Positions 16,969 through 24,859 are shown, counted from the first letter of the stretch. The stretch is DNA of 64,000 nt from Sphingopyxis italica (GCF_011926545.1 NZ_JAATIT010000001.1:186001-250000); one strand, 5' to 3'. The notes: generated from the letters alone by a model not told the origin. Program-made: numbers and translations.

Positions 16969-18507
16969 TTATTGGGCATCATCATGCTCCTGCGTCCAGC
17001 CCGCGGCGATGGCGACGCGATCGAGCTTGCCGTTCGGGTTTCGCGGCAGTTCATCCCGCCATTCGACGGTCTGCGGCTGCATGAAATTGGGGAGGTTCTG
17101 GCGGAGATAGACGGCGAGCCCCTCTTCGTCCGCAGCGCCGCCCCTCCCGCGCACGATCAGCACGATCGCGGCGCCGAGCCGCGGATCGGGCACGCCGAAG
17201 GCGACGGCTTCATAGATCAGCCCCGACGCGACCGCGACATCCTCGACCTCGGTCGGGCTGACGCGGTTGCCCGCGGTCTTGATCATCGCATCGTCGCGGC
17301 CGACGAAAGTGAGGAGTCCCGACGCGTCGCGGCGGACGGTGTCGCCCGACCAGACCGCGGTGCCGCCATAGCGCGAGGCGGCAGGGGCGGGTTTGAAGCG
17401 CTGCACGGTGCGTTCTTTGTCGCGCCAATAACCCTGCGCTACCAGCGGCCCGGTATGGACGAGTTCGCCCGGCTCGTCGTCGGCGGTGATGCTACCGTCG
17501 GGGCGGCAGACGAGGATTTCGGCGTGCGGGATCGCGCGGCCCATCGAGGTCGGATGATCGGCGACGAGCGCGGGGTCGAGATAGGTCGAGCGGAACGCCT
17601 CGGTGAGGCCGTACATCGGGTAGATGTCGGCTTTGGGGAAAGTCCGGCGCATCGCGTCGATCAGCGACGGGGTCAGCGCGCCCCCGCTGTTGGTCAGGCG
17701 TTTCAGATGGGCCGCGGTGTCGGCGGGCCATTCGGCCTCGACGAGCTGCACCCAGAGCGGCGGCACCCCCGCGAGCGTCGTTGCCTTGTGCCGCCCCACC
17801 GCCTTCACGACATCCCGCGCGGTCAGATAGTCGAGTGGGGCGAGTGCAGCCCCCGCATACCAGCTCGAAAGCAGCTGGTTCTGGCCATAATCGAAGCTCA
17901 ATGGCAGCACGCCGAGCACGCGGTCCTCGGGAATGATCTTGAGATAGGAAGCGACGCTCTCCGCTCCGAGCCACAGGTTCGCGTGGCTCAGCATCACCCC
18001 CTTCGGCCGCCCGGTCGAACCGCTGGTGTAGAGGATGGCGGCGAGGTCGCCCGGCTCGGCCATCGAGAGCGGCAGCCCCCCCCCGCCCGAATCGATCACC
18101 TCTTCGGCGATTTTCAGGTCCTGCAGCGCGCAATCCTCCGGACGCGCATCGCCGAGCATATCGGCGCGCGCGCCGTTCGTGATAAGCAGCTTCGCGCCGC
18201 TGTCGCCAAGAATATGCGCGACCTGCGGACCCTTGAGCAGCGGATTGACCGGCACATGGATCAGCCCCGCGCGCGCCGCGGCAAGCGGCATCAGGCAGGC
18301 CGCCCTTGTCTTCGCGCTCCAGCTCGCGACGCGCTCGCCGGGGCCGCCCGCCTGATCGAGCAGCCATGATGCAAGCCGGCCGACCCCGGCGTCGAGGTCG
18401 GCAAAGCTCGTGACCCGGTCGCCGATCAGCAGCGCAGCCGCATCCGCCGCGCCGCGCAGGGCGAGATGGTCGATCGGACGCGAAGATGGGTTTTCGGCTT
18501 TGGTCAT
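16969..18507 (-). CDS. Acyl-CoA ligase (AMP-forming), exosortase A system-associated
   Basis: A 512-residue ANL-superfamily enzyme. The P-loop-like AMP motif is LYTSGSTGRPKGVMLSH, the adenine-binding segment is PMYGLTEAFRSTYL, and the hinge/catalytic region includes WSGDTVRRDASGLLTFVGR. The C-terminal Lys region ends NPNGKLDRVAIA. It activates a carboxylate, probably loading it onto the acyl carrier protein encoded 1 kb away on the other strand. It is divergent from the GNAT gene with only 35 bases between their start codons. Family (ligase_PEP_1) is specific to XrtA loci. Confidence 0.92.
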   Translation of the reverse strand: MTKAENPSSRPIDHLALRGAADAAALLIGDRVTSFADLDAGVGRLASWLLDQAGGPGERVASWSAKTRAACLMPLAAARAGLIHVPVNPLLKGPQVAHILGDSGAKLLITNGARADMLGDARPEDCALQDLKIAEEVIDSGGGGLPLSMAEPGDLAAILYTSGSTGRPKGVMLSHANLWLGAESVASYLKIIPEDRVLGVLPLSFDYGQNQLLSSWYAGAALAPLDYLTARDVVKAVGRHKATTLAGVPPLWVQLVEAEWPADTAAHLKRLTNSGGALTPSLIDAMRRTFPKADIYPMYGLTEAFRSTYLDPALVADHPTSMGRAIPHAEILVCRPDGSITADDEPGELVHTGPLVAQGYWRDKERTVQRFKPAPAASRYGGTAVWSGDTVRRDASGLLTFVGRDDAMIKTAGNRVSPTEVEDVAVASGLIYEAVAFGVPDPRLGAAIVLIVRGRGGAADEEGLAVYLRQNLPNFMQPQTVEWRDELPRNPNGKLDRVAIAAGWTQEHDDAQ

Positions 18508-18542
18508 CGGCTGTTAGGAGTGAGGTGATAGAGGGCCGCACC

Positions 18543-19538
18543 ATGCAAGGGAACGGTGAACATCACGCTAATGATGAGCGGCTGCCCGCCACAGCGCGCG
18601 CGGTCGGCTTTGCGTCGCCGTTCGACCGGCCGGAATGGTTCGACCTTTTGGAAGCCCACGGCTTCGCGGGCCGAGGCCGTTTCGATGCGCATGGCAGCGC
18701 CGGTTCGACGGCGGCATGGCTGCCGCTGCGGACTGAAAAGCCCGGTGTCTTCGCCGGACTCACCAACTGGTACAGCTTTTCGATCCGTCCGCTTTTTACC
18801 GGCGAAGACCAGCGAGTCGACGCCGCGCGTGCGCTCTTCGCCGATCTTCGCCGAAACGCCGCACGCCTCACACTCTACCCTGTCTCCGAAACTGCGGAGG
18901 TTGCCGTCGCGCTCCGTGACGCGGGCTGGTGGGTCAAGGAAACGCCCGCCGGCGACCGCCATTGGCTCGACCTCGGCGATATGGACCATGACGCTTGGTG
19001 GGCGAGCCGGCCCGGCGCGCTGCGCAATACCGTCCAGCGCAAGGCCAAAAAGGGCATCGTCGACATCCAGCTACTCACCGATTTCGATCCGGGAAGCTGG
19101 GCGGCGTATGAGCAAATCTATGCCGCGAGCTGGAAACCCGAAGAGGGTCATCCTGCGCTGCTCCGCGCCTTTGCGGAGGCCGAGGGTGCGGGCGGACGCC
19201 TCCGCATGGGGATCGCGCGGATCGAAGGCGTGCCGGTCGCGGCGCAATATTGGACGGTCGAGGACGGCACCGCCTTCATCCACAAGCTCGCGCATGTCGA
19301 GGACAGCCTGAAAGCCTCGCCCGGCACATTGCTCTCGGCAGCGCTGTTCCGTCATGTCATCGAGGTCGACGGCGTGAAACGCGTCGATTTCGGCACCGGC
19401 AACGACGCCTATAAGCGCGACTGGATGAACCGGCACGAGCCGCTGTGGCGTATCGAGGCTTTCAATCCGTCGCGGCTCGCGGCATGGGGGCCGGCATTGA
19501 AGGCTTTTGCCCGTTCGCTGCTGAGGAAAGAAAAGTGA
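18543..19538 (+). CDS. GNAT-family (BioF2-like) acyltransferase of the XrtA locus
   Basis: 331 residues with the Acetyltransf_6 layout: PFDRPEWFDLLEAHG near the N-terminus, RPGALRNTVQRKAKKG in the middle and RVDFGTGNDAYKRDWMN near the C-terminus, closely matching the end motif of FemAB-like proteins. Likely transfers an acyl or aminoacyl group, perhaps from the ACP encoded next, whose GTG start overlaps this gene's stop codon. The start at 18543 gives a normal family length; the reading frame upstream enters the divergent ligase region. Confidence 0.83.
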   Translation: MQGNGEHHANDERLPATARAVGFASPFDRPEWFDLLEAHGFAGRGRFDAHGSAGSTAAWLPLRTEKPGVFAGLTNWYSFSIRPLFTGEDQRVDAARALFADLRRNAARLTLYPVSETAEVAVALRDAGWWVKETPAGDRHWLDLGDMDHDAWWASRPGALRNTVQRKAKKGIVDIQLLTDFDPGSWAAYEQIYAASWKPEEGHPALLRAFAEAEGAGGRLRMGIARIEGVPVAAQYWTVEDGTAFIHKLAHVEDSLKASPGTLLSAALFRHVIEVDGVKRVDFGTGNDAYKRDWMNRHEPLWRIEAFNPSRLAAWGPALKAFARSLLRKEK

Positions 19539-19813
19539 CCGAACCCGCCCATGAAGCATCCGGCGTCGATGCCGCCCTCCGCGCCCTGCTCGCCGACGTG
19601 CTCGGGCTCGGCGAAGCGCGGGCGGCCGCGCTGACCGAAGACAGCGGCTTGTTCGGCGAGCTGCCCGAATTCGATTCGATGGCGGTCGCGACGGTGCTGA
19701 CCGAGATGGAAGACCGGCTTGGCATCGTCATCGACGATGATGAGGTCGACGGCGAAATCTTTGAAACCTATGGCAATTTGCTCGCATTTTCGCTGCGCAA
19801 GGTTGCCGATTGA
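19535..19813 (+). CDS. Acyl carrier protein of the XrtA locus
   Basis: A 92-residue acidic protein with the phosphopantetheine site Ser48 in EFDSMAVATVL and the helix III region DRLGIVIDDDEVDGEIFETYG. The GTG start overlaps the GNAT stop (GTGA). It would hold an activated acyl or aminoacyl group as a thioester for the ligase, decarboxylase, acyltransferase and hydrolases of the locus. It is distinct from the housekeeping AcpP (no DSLD... motif) and has no other fatty-acid genes nearby. Confidence 0.9.
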   Translation: MTEPAHEASGVDAALRALLADVLGLGEARAAALTEDSGLFGELPEFDSMAVATVLTEMEDRLGIVIDDDEVDGEIFETYGNLLAFSLRKVAD

Positions 19814-19836
19814 GGGCGATGCTTATCCCTCCTTAC

Positions 19837-19864
19837 CGTCATCCCGGCGAAGGCCGGGATGACG
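19837..19864. repeat. Short palindromic repeat CGTCATCCCGGCGAAGG family
   Basis: CGTCATCCCGGC and GCCGGGATGACG form a 12-bp perfect stem around GAAG. The element sits in the 66-base gap between the ACP and hydrolase 2 genes. The same core recurs twice, in opposite orientation, at 49268-49345. Confidence 0.75.
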
Positions 19865-19879
19865 ATTGGGAGAAGACGA

Positions 19880-20560
19880 ATGGTCGCACTCTCGGCCGAA
19901 CATCAACTGCGCATCGACCCTACCGGCGCGCCCCGCGCCACCGTCGTCATCGTCCCGCCGCTGTTCGAAGAAGCGAACCGTACGCGCCGCACCTTGGTGC
20001 TCGCGATGCGCGCGCTCGCGGCCGACGGCTTTGCGGCGGTGCTGCCCGACCTGCCGGGGCAGAATGAAAGCCTCGTGCCGCTCGCCGATGTCGATCTCGA
20101 ACGATGGCAGGACGCATTGGTCGAGGTCGTCGCGACGATCGATGGACCGGCGATCGTTGCATCGGTGCGCGGCGGGGCGCTGATCGATCACCGGGTCAAA
20201 GCCGCGGCATGGTGGCGGCTCGCGCCCACCGGCGGCGCGTCGCTGCTCCGCACCCTGCTCCGCGCCCGCGTCACGGCGGATCGCGAGTCGGGTGTGACCT
20301 CGTCGCTCGAAAGCCTTCAAGCCGCGGCGCAGTCCGAAGTCCTGCTGCTCGCGGGCAATGCGTTATCGCCCGCGATGGTCGCGCAACTGAGCGCCGCCGA
20401 AGCGCAACCGGTCGAACCGCTGCGCAGCATTGGCGTAGGCAACGACGGCATTGCGGGAACCCCGCTCTGGCTGCGCGCCGAACCCGGCGAGGATGCCGCG
20501 ATGGCGCGCGCCGTCGCCACCGACATCGCCGTGTGGAGCAAGACATGCGGCATCAGCTGA
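19880..20560 (+). CDS. Hydrolase 2, exosortase A system-associated (alpha/beta fold)
   Basis: 226 residues. The N-terminal half has the alpha/beta hydrolase features VVIVPPLFEEANRTRRT (oxyanion region) and the second strand LPDLPGQNES, while the usual nucleophile elbow appears as VASVRGGAL, with no clear GxSxG. Family TIGR03101 is known only from XrtA loci. The ATG at 19880 is preceded by GGGAGA. It overlaps hydrolase 1 by 16 bases. The degenerate elbow may mean a non-serine or inactive partner; acyl-ACP thioesterase activity is a guess from context. Confidence 0.85.
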   Translation: MVALSAEHQLRIDPTGAPRATVVIVPPLFEEANRTRRTLVLAMRALAADGFAAVLPDLPGQNESLVPLADVDLERWQDALVEVVATIDGPAIVASVRGGALIDHRVKAAAWWRLAPTGGASLLRTLLRARVTADRESGVTSSLESLQAAAQSEVLLLAGNALSPAMVAQLSAAEAQPVEPLRSIGVGNDGIAGTPLWLRAEPGEDAAMARAVATDIAVWSKTCGIS

Positions 20561-21342
20561 CCTTCGACTGCGAAGGCGCCGCGCTCGCCGCGTCGCTCGA
20601 CGATGCGCCCGCCAGCACCGGGCTGTTGATCGTGTCGGGCGGCAATGAAATCCGCAGCGGCGCGCATCGCGGCATGGCGACGCTGGCGCAGCGCGTCGCG
20701 GCGGCGGGCCATCCGGTGTTCCGCTTCGACCGGCGCGGGATCGGCGACAGCGAAGGAGAAAACCGCGGGTTCGAAAACGGCGGTCCCGATATCAGCGCGG
20801 CGATTGCGGCGTTTCGCGGGGCGGCACCCCACGTGACGCGCATCATCGGCTTCGGCAATTGCGATGCGGCGAGCGCGCTGTTGCTTCACCAGCCGCTTGC
20901 AATTGACGCGCTGGTCCTCGCCAATCCCTGGACCTATGACGGCGACGAGGCGAAGCCATCGGACGAGCCCGCGCTGCCGCCCGCCGCCGCGATCCGCGCG
21001 CGCTACTTGGCGCGGCTGAAGGACCCGAAGAGCCTGCTCCGCCTGTTCAGGGGCGAGATCGATTTCCGCAAGCTTTTTCGCGGCCTGTCCGCACTCGGGA
21101 CGCCCGCGACACCGGCCGCGCCTGACAGCCTGGCCGCGCGGATCGACCGCGCGATCGCCGAACTGGGCGCACCCGCGACGATCTTGCTCGCGACAGGTGA
21201 TCGAACGGCGCAGGCCTTTGTCGAAAATTGCCAAGCGGCGCTGAACCGCGTGAAGATCGAGAAGCTCGCAAGCGCCTCGCACAGCTTCGCGGGGGACGAT
21301 GGTGCGTGGCTGGCGGATTGGATTCTCGGAATATTGAGGTGA
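20545..21342 (+). CDS. Hydrolase 1, exosortase A system-associated (alpha/beta fold)
   Basis: 265 residues. Motifs are LIVSGGNEIRSGAHRG, FRFDRRGIGDSEG and the elbow IGFGNCDAAS, where Cys replaces the usual Ser nucleophile, as in TIGR03100 proteins. The terminal SHSFAGDD supplies the His. The ATG at 20545 lies inside the hydrolase 2 gene, so the pair is translationally coupled. It may release or transfer an acyl group from the ACP. It is the last gene of the divergent XrtA sub-operon. Confidence 0.88.
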   Translation: MRHQLTFDCEGAALAASLDDAPASTGLLIVSGGNEIRSGAHRGMATLAQRVAAAGHPVFRFDRRGIGDSEGENRGFENGGPDISAAIAAFRGAAPHVTRIIGFGNCDAASALLLHQPLAIDALVLANPWTYDGDEAKPSDEPALPPAAAIRARYLARLKDPKSLLRLFRGEIDFRKLFRGLSALGTPATPAAPDSLAARIDRAIAELGAPATILLATGDRTAQAFVENCQAALNRVKIEKLASASHSFAGDDGAWLADWILGILR

Positions 21343-21403
21343 TTATGTCGCTGACCTCGATGCCGAGGGCGGCTTTGGGGTGGGGAGCGGCCGTTCCTCT
21401 GTT

Positions 21404-21525
21404 TCCGTTCGTGTCGAGCGAAGTCGAGACACCCATCGACGCAACGCCCAGCCCGAGGAGCATCTCGAGCTGAAGTTTATCCTGAGCGCCTGCCAAGGCC
21501 GTCGAAGGGCTCGATGCGAACGGAG
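21404..21525. repeat. Palindromic repeat, GTGTCGAGCGNAGTCGAGACACCC family, copy B
   Basis: The left part has GTTCGTGTCGAGCGAAGTCG and the right part CATCTCGAGC...GGGCTCGATGCGAACGG. The ends (CCGTTCG and CGAACGG) are reverse complements. Compared with copy A at 16885-16966 it carries an extra ~40-base insertion in the right half. It lies just after the hydrolase 1 gene. Confidence 0.65.
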
Positions 21526-21673
21526 TTGGGAGTGCATGTTCCTATCGGTTAGCGAACATGCGACAAAATTGCTGCATCGCACAATTATTATTCCCTCCAT
21601 CTTTAAATCTTCATATTTGCCCATCACATAGCGGCTCGCCGTCACCATCGGCGGCTTCATGGTCGGTTCAGGC

Positions 21674-21712
21674 GTCACCCATCAAATGGTGACACTTCCC
21701 ATTCAATGGGAA
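21674..21712 (+). promoter_or_regulatory. Two dyad sites upstream of a sigma-54 promoter (putative enhancer-binding sites)
   Basis: Site 1 is GTCACCCATCAAATGGTGAC (21674-21693) and site 2 is TTCCCATTCAATGGGAA (21696-21712, perfect 8-bp arms). They share a CCCAT-CAATGG core and their centres are about 20.5 bases apart, two helical turns. They lie about 110 and 130 bases before the predicted transcription start of the pspC-like gene. This is the usual placement of PspF-like activator sites; the activator itself is not encoded in the window. Confidence 0.65.
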
Positions 21713-21787
21713 TCGATTCACGAACAATATCGTCGCCGAAGGCGGTGAAAACGGGAAAAAGCCCGGAAATTCGAGGGACTGCGGAAA

Positions 21788-21803
21788 TTGGCACGGCCTT
21801 TGC
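21788..21803 (+). promoter_or_regulatory. Sigma-54 (-24/-12) promoter of the pspC-like gene
   Basis: TTGGCACGGCCTTTGC matches the consensus TGGCACG-N4-TTGC at every conserved position, with GG and GC separated by exactly ten bases. Predicted transcription starts near 21815, giving a 45-base leader to the ATG at 21860. The rest of the 517-base gap (21343-21859) holds the repeat copy B, an AT-richer stretch at 21540-21640 and the two dyads; no credible gene was found there. Confidence 0.85.
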
Positions 21804-21859
21804 GATGCAGCCTGCATCTGCGCGGGGCGATGCCCGCAGCCAAAGGGAAAGACGAAAAA

Positions 21860-22150
21860 ATGGACAGTGAAACCACCAACATCTTCCGCCGCCGCGACAC
21901 CTTCTTCGGTATCTGCGAGGCCGTGGGCCAGGATTTCGGCTTCAACCCGCTGTATCTGCGCCTGGCGTTCATCGCGCCGCTCTTTTTCTTCCCCGTCCAG
22001 ACCTTTGCGGCCTATTTCGCGCTCGGTCTCGTCGTGCTCGCATCGCGGTTGTTCTTCCCCGCGAAGACCGCCGGCCAGCCCGCGCTGACCACGATCGAAG
22101 CCGACGCACCGAAAGCCGACAAGGCTGAAGAACTCGCACTCGCGGCTTGA
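21860..22150 (+). CDS. pspC: PspC-domain membrane protein
   Basis: 96 residues. The PspC domain runs from FRRRDTFFGICEAVGQDFGFNP through a hydrophobic hairpin (LAFIAPLFFFPVQTFAAYFALGLVVLAS) to a short charged tail. PspC senses envelope stress with PspB and releases PspA from PspF in enterobacteria. The start at 21860 is preferred because longer in-frame starts fall in or next to the sigma-54 promoter. No pspA, pspB or pspF is beside it. A strong hairpin follows at 22221. Confidence 0.85.
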   Translation: MDSETTNIFRRRDTFFGICEAVGQDFGFNPLYLRLAFIAPLFFFPVQTFAAYFALGLVVLASRLFFPAKTAGQPALTTIEADAPKADKAEELALAA

Positions 22151-22220
22151 GCGGTCCCGGCCGGGCATCCCTCTCCCCGTCTGGCCCCTCCGCTCCGATG
22201 GCGCCCCGGCGCCATAGCAT

Positions 22221-22265
22221 GGGACCGGCAATCTTCTCCCCGGGGCTTGCCGGTCCCTTTGGTTT
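22221..22265 (+). terminator. Intrinsic terminator-like hairpin after pspC
   Basis: GGGACCGGCAA (22221-22231) and TTGCCGGTCCC (22247-22257) form an 11-bp perfect stem with a C/G-rich 15-base loop, followed by TTTGGTTT. It lies 70 bases after the pspC stop and ends that transcript. Confidence 0.7.
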
Positions 22266-22412
22266 CCGCTCGACTTGTTCCTGACTGACACAGGCTCACC
22301 GCAAATCAAAACGCCGCTTATAAACGCGTCGTTTACGACGTTGCCCTATGACCGATCGCTGACATTCCATCGGCTTGGGCCTCCGCGCCCCTGCCACAGC
22401 GAGGATCGAGCG

Positions 22413-23084
22413 TTGAGCCAGTCGCCCCAGCCCAAAACGCAGACGCGCGGCGCCGCCGAAATGCTCGATACGCTCGTCGCCAGCGACGGCACCGGCGCGC
22501 ACCCGCACGTCCGCTCGGGCGCCCTGTCAAGCGGGCCCGAGGCGATGCGCAATCTCGCCGACGCGGTGCATTTCCTTTGCCTTCTCCACGGCCGCCACCC
22601 CGGCGTCATCGACAATGCCGCGCGCAAGGCGGTCGATCCAGCGTCGCGCCGGTGGATGGACGAAGCCGCCGAAGCTTTCGTCCTTGAGCGCGCCTTCCTG
22701 TCGAAAATCGCCTCGGCGGTCGGCCCCGTGCCGAGCACCCAGGGTCAGGCGCAGTGCGAGGCCGCGGTCGCCGCGCAGCGCAAGGCGCTCGACATGCTCG
22801 CCGAATCGGATCGCCACGGCTGCGCGCTCGGCGCCGCGATCGCGCTGACGCTCGACTGGCGGACGATCCGCGTGCTGCTCGACATCAGCGCGCTGCGGCT
22901 CGACCTGATGCCGCCGACCTGCACCCTGCCCGATTTGCCGGGAACCGCGCGGCTCGCCGCTACGGTCGCCGACACCCCCGCGATCGAGCGCGCGATGCTG
23001 TTTGGTGCGCAGCAGCTCGTCACGCAGCACAGCGGCCTGTGGGACCTGATGGCCGCGCGCGCCGCAAGCCGCGCGCATCCCTGA
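22413..23084 (+). CDS. Conserved hypothetical protein of sphingomonads
   Basis: 223 residues from a TTG start at 22413, chosen because GAGGA lies seven bases before it; an ATG at 22461 is the alternative. The protein is largely helical, Ala-rich, with FLCLLHGRHPGVIDNAA and the segment ERAFLSKIASAVGPVPSTQGQA. No signal peptide or membrane span is seen. I do not recognise a characterised family, though the sequence resembles uncharacterised alphaproteobacterial proteins (possibly DUF6975). It stands alone between the pspC terminator and the convergent fghA gene. Confidence 0.7.
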   Translation: MSQSPQPKTQTRGAAEMLDTLVASDGTGAHPHVRSGALSSGPEAMRNLADAVHFLCLLHGRHPGVIDNAARKAVDPASRRWMDEAAEAFVLERAFLSKIASAVGPVPSTQGQAQCEAAVAAQRKALDMLAESDRHGCALGAAIALTLDWRTIRVLLDISALRLDLMPPTCTLPDLPGTARLAATVADTPAIERAMLFGAQQLVTQHSGLWDLMAARAASRAHP

Positions 23085-23088
23085 TCGC

Positions 23089-23112
23089 CTTCCCGCGCGG
23101 GCGGGAGGGAAG
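23089..23112. terminator. Bidirectional hairpin between convergent genes
   Basis: CTTCCCGC (23089-23096) pairs with GCGGGAGGGAAG (23101-23112) between the hypothetical gene and the convergent fghA, with AAAA following on the plus strand. It probably serves both transcripts. Confidence 0.5.
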
Positions 23113-23117
23113 AAAAC

Positions 23118-23966
23118 TCACGCCTTCAACCGCTCCGCATGCCACGCGACATGCTCGGCCATAAAGGTCGAGATGAAATAATAGCTGTGGTCATAGCCCG
23201 GCTGCATCCGGATGTCCGCCTTCTGCCCGTTGCGTTCGCACGCCTCGACCAGCAATTCGGTCTTGAGCTGCTCGGCGCGGAAATTGTCGGCGTCGCCCTG
23301 ATCGACGAGCAGGTCGGGCACGCGCAGCCCCTGATCGAGCAGCGCGCACGCGTCATAGGCGTGCCAATCCTCGCGGTCGTCGCCAAGATAGCCCGTCAGC
23401 GCCTTTTCGCCCCACGGGCACCTCGACGGTGCGACGATCGGCGAGAAGGCCGACACCGACCGGAAGCGATCCTGACCCCGCAGGCCGATGGTCAGCGCGC
23501 CATGCCCGCCCATCGAATGGCCGGTGATCGCCTGCCGCTTCAGATCGGCGCTCGCGAAATTGCGCAGGATCAGCGAGGGCAGCTCATCCTCGATGTACGA
23601 GCGCATCCGGTAATTCTTCGCCCACGGCTCGGCGGTCGCATCGACATAGAAACCCGCGCCCAGCCCGAAATCATAGGCCGCATCGGGATCGTCCGGCACG
23701 CCTTCACCGCGCGGGCTGGTGTCGGGCGCGATGAAGATCACGCCATGCTCGGCGCACGCGGCGCGATATTCGCCTTTCTCCACGACATTGGCGTGGGTGC
23801 AGGTCAGCCCGGAGAGATACCAAAGCACGGGCAGCTTCGCGCCATCTTCATGGTCGGGGACGAACACCGCGAAACTCATGTCGGTGCCGGTCGTGGTGCT
23901 GGCATGCTTGTACACGCCCTGCGTCCCGCCATGGCTGCGAACGGTGGAAAGGGTTTCGATGGTCAT
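23118..23966 (-). CDS. fghA: S-formylglutathione hydrolase
   Basis: 282 residues of the esterase D family. The catalytic Ser is in TGHSMGGHGAL, Asp in VDQGDADNF and His in GYDHSYYFIS. It hydrolyses S-formylglutathione to formate and glutathione, the second step of glutathione-dependent formaldehyde oxidation; the first step enzyme (adhC) is encoded 2.3 kb upstream in the same direction. The ATG at 23966 overlaps the stop of the ProX-like gene by four bases. Length is typical. Confidence 0.96.
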   Translation of the reverse strand: MTIETLSTVRSHGGTQGVYKHASTTTGTDMSFAVFVPDHEDGAKLPVLWYLSGLTCTHANVVEKGEYRAACAEHGVIFIAPDTSPRGEGVPDDPDAAYDFGLGAGFYVDATAEPWAKNYRMRSYIEDELPSLILRNFASADLKRQAITGHSMGGHGALTIGLRGQDRFRSVSAFSPIVAPSRCPWGEKALTGYLGDDREDWHAYDACALLDQGLRVPDLLVDQGDADNFRAEQLKTELLVEACERNGQKADIRMQPGYDHSYYFISTFMAEHVAWHAERLKA

Positions 23967-24469
23967 GCGGGTTCCTGAACGGGGATGGCCGCGACGAGCG
24001 GCCGATGTCCCCAATGACGCAAGAGGTCGAGGATCGTTGCGCCGGCGAGTCCAAGCGTGCCGGTGTTGCGAAGCGGGTGGACGTTCACCGTCTCCGCGGC
24101 CGCCAGCCCTGCGTCGAGCACCACCGCGATGCTTCCCGGCGCCGCGTTGATCGCGGCGAGCGGGGTTACCGATCCGGGCGCAATGCCGAGCAACCGCTCC
24201 ATATCCTCCGCCTTGCCGAAGCTGACCCGCTTGCTGCCGATCGCGGCGGGCAGCGCCTTCAGGTCGACGCGCGCCTCCGACGGCACCGTGACGAGCCAGA
24301 AGGCGCCGCCCTTGTCCTTCAGGAACAGATTCTTGGTGTGCGCGCCCGGCATCGCGGCATGCACCGCGTCGCTCTCGGCAACGGTAAACACCGCCTCATG
24401 TTCGTGCGCGGCAAAGGGGATCGCGAGCACGCCCAAATCGGCCAGCAATCCCGCTTCGCCTCGCATCAT
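23963..24469 (-). CDS. YbaK/ProX-type aminoacyl-tRNA deacylase
   Basis: 168 residues of the prolyl-tRNA synthetase-associated (YbaK) domain family. The conserved Lys lies in AHTKNLFLKDKGG, followed by FWLVTVPSEARVD and the VTPLAAINAA and VNVHPLRNTGTLGL motifs of ProXp-type trans-editing factors, which clear mischarged Ala-tRNA(Pro). It overlaps fghA by four bases, so it is co-transcribed with the formaldehyde genes although no metabolic link is obvious. Assignment to the ProX rather than EbsC subgroup is by motif resemblance. Confidence 0.85.
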   Translation of the reverse strand: MMRGEAGLLADLGVLAIPFAAHEHEAVFTVAESDAVHAAMPGAHTKNLFLKDKGGAFWLVTVPSEARVDLKALPAAIGSKRVSFGKAEDMERLLGIAPGSVTPLAAINAAPGSIAVVLDAGLAAAETVNVHPLRNTGTLGLAGATILDLLRHWGHRPLVAAIPVQEPA

Positions 24470-24478
24470 ATTATCGGC

Positions 24479-24859
24479 TCAGACGACGCGGTGTAGCGCG
24501 CAAAGCTTGTTGCCCGACGGATCGCGCAGATAGGCGAGATAGAGCTGGCCGAAACCGCCTTCGCGCACGCCCGGCGGGTCTTCGATCGACGTACCGCCCG
24601 CGGCGATGCCGGCGTCGTGCCACGCATTTGCCTGCTCGGGATTTTCCATCGCGAAGCCGATCGTGCAGCCGTTGCCGATCGACGCGGGTTCGCCGTCGAT
24701 CGGCGCGCCGACGAGGAACAGCCCGCCCTTGTGCATATAGATCAGACGTCCCTTGTCGTCGACGATCGCCGGCTTGCCGCCGATCGCCTGAAAGGTCGCG
24801 TCATAGAATTTCTTCGACGCCTCGATGTCGTTCGATCCGACCATATTGTGACTGTACAT
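24479..24859 (-). CDS. VOC-superfamily (glyoxalase-like) protein
   Basis: 126 residues in two betaalphabetabetabeta modules, starting MYSHNMVGSNDIEASKKFYD and ending QLYLAYLRDPSGNKLCALHR. The conserved DPSGNK is the usual C-terminal glyoxalase/bleomycin-resistance signature. Function may be lactoylglutathione lyase-like or glutathione-conjugate handling, which would fit the formaldehyde genes. A paralogue at 25856-26242 is similar along its whole length. A 122-base gap separates it from purU. Confidence 0.85.
   Translation of the reverse strand: MYSHNMVGSNDIEASKKFYDATFQAIGGKPAIVDDKGRLIYMHKGGLFLVGAPIDGEPASIGNGCTIGFAMENPEQANAWHDAGIAAGGTSIEDPPGVREGGFGQLYLAYLRDPSGNKLCALHRVV

Noticed and set aside
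16405-18369. 654-codon plus-strand frame opposite the decarboxylase and acyl-CoA ligase genes
   Set aside because: It spans two genuine minus-strand genes and their intergenic repeat, and its product has the composition of an antisense shadow.
21343-21678. Small minus-strand frame (111 codons, GTG start) between hydrolase 1 and pspC
   Set aside because: Its start lies within the first dyad and its second half reads through repeat copy B; no family resemblance. A decayed gene fragment around 21560-21678 cannot be excluded.
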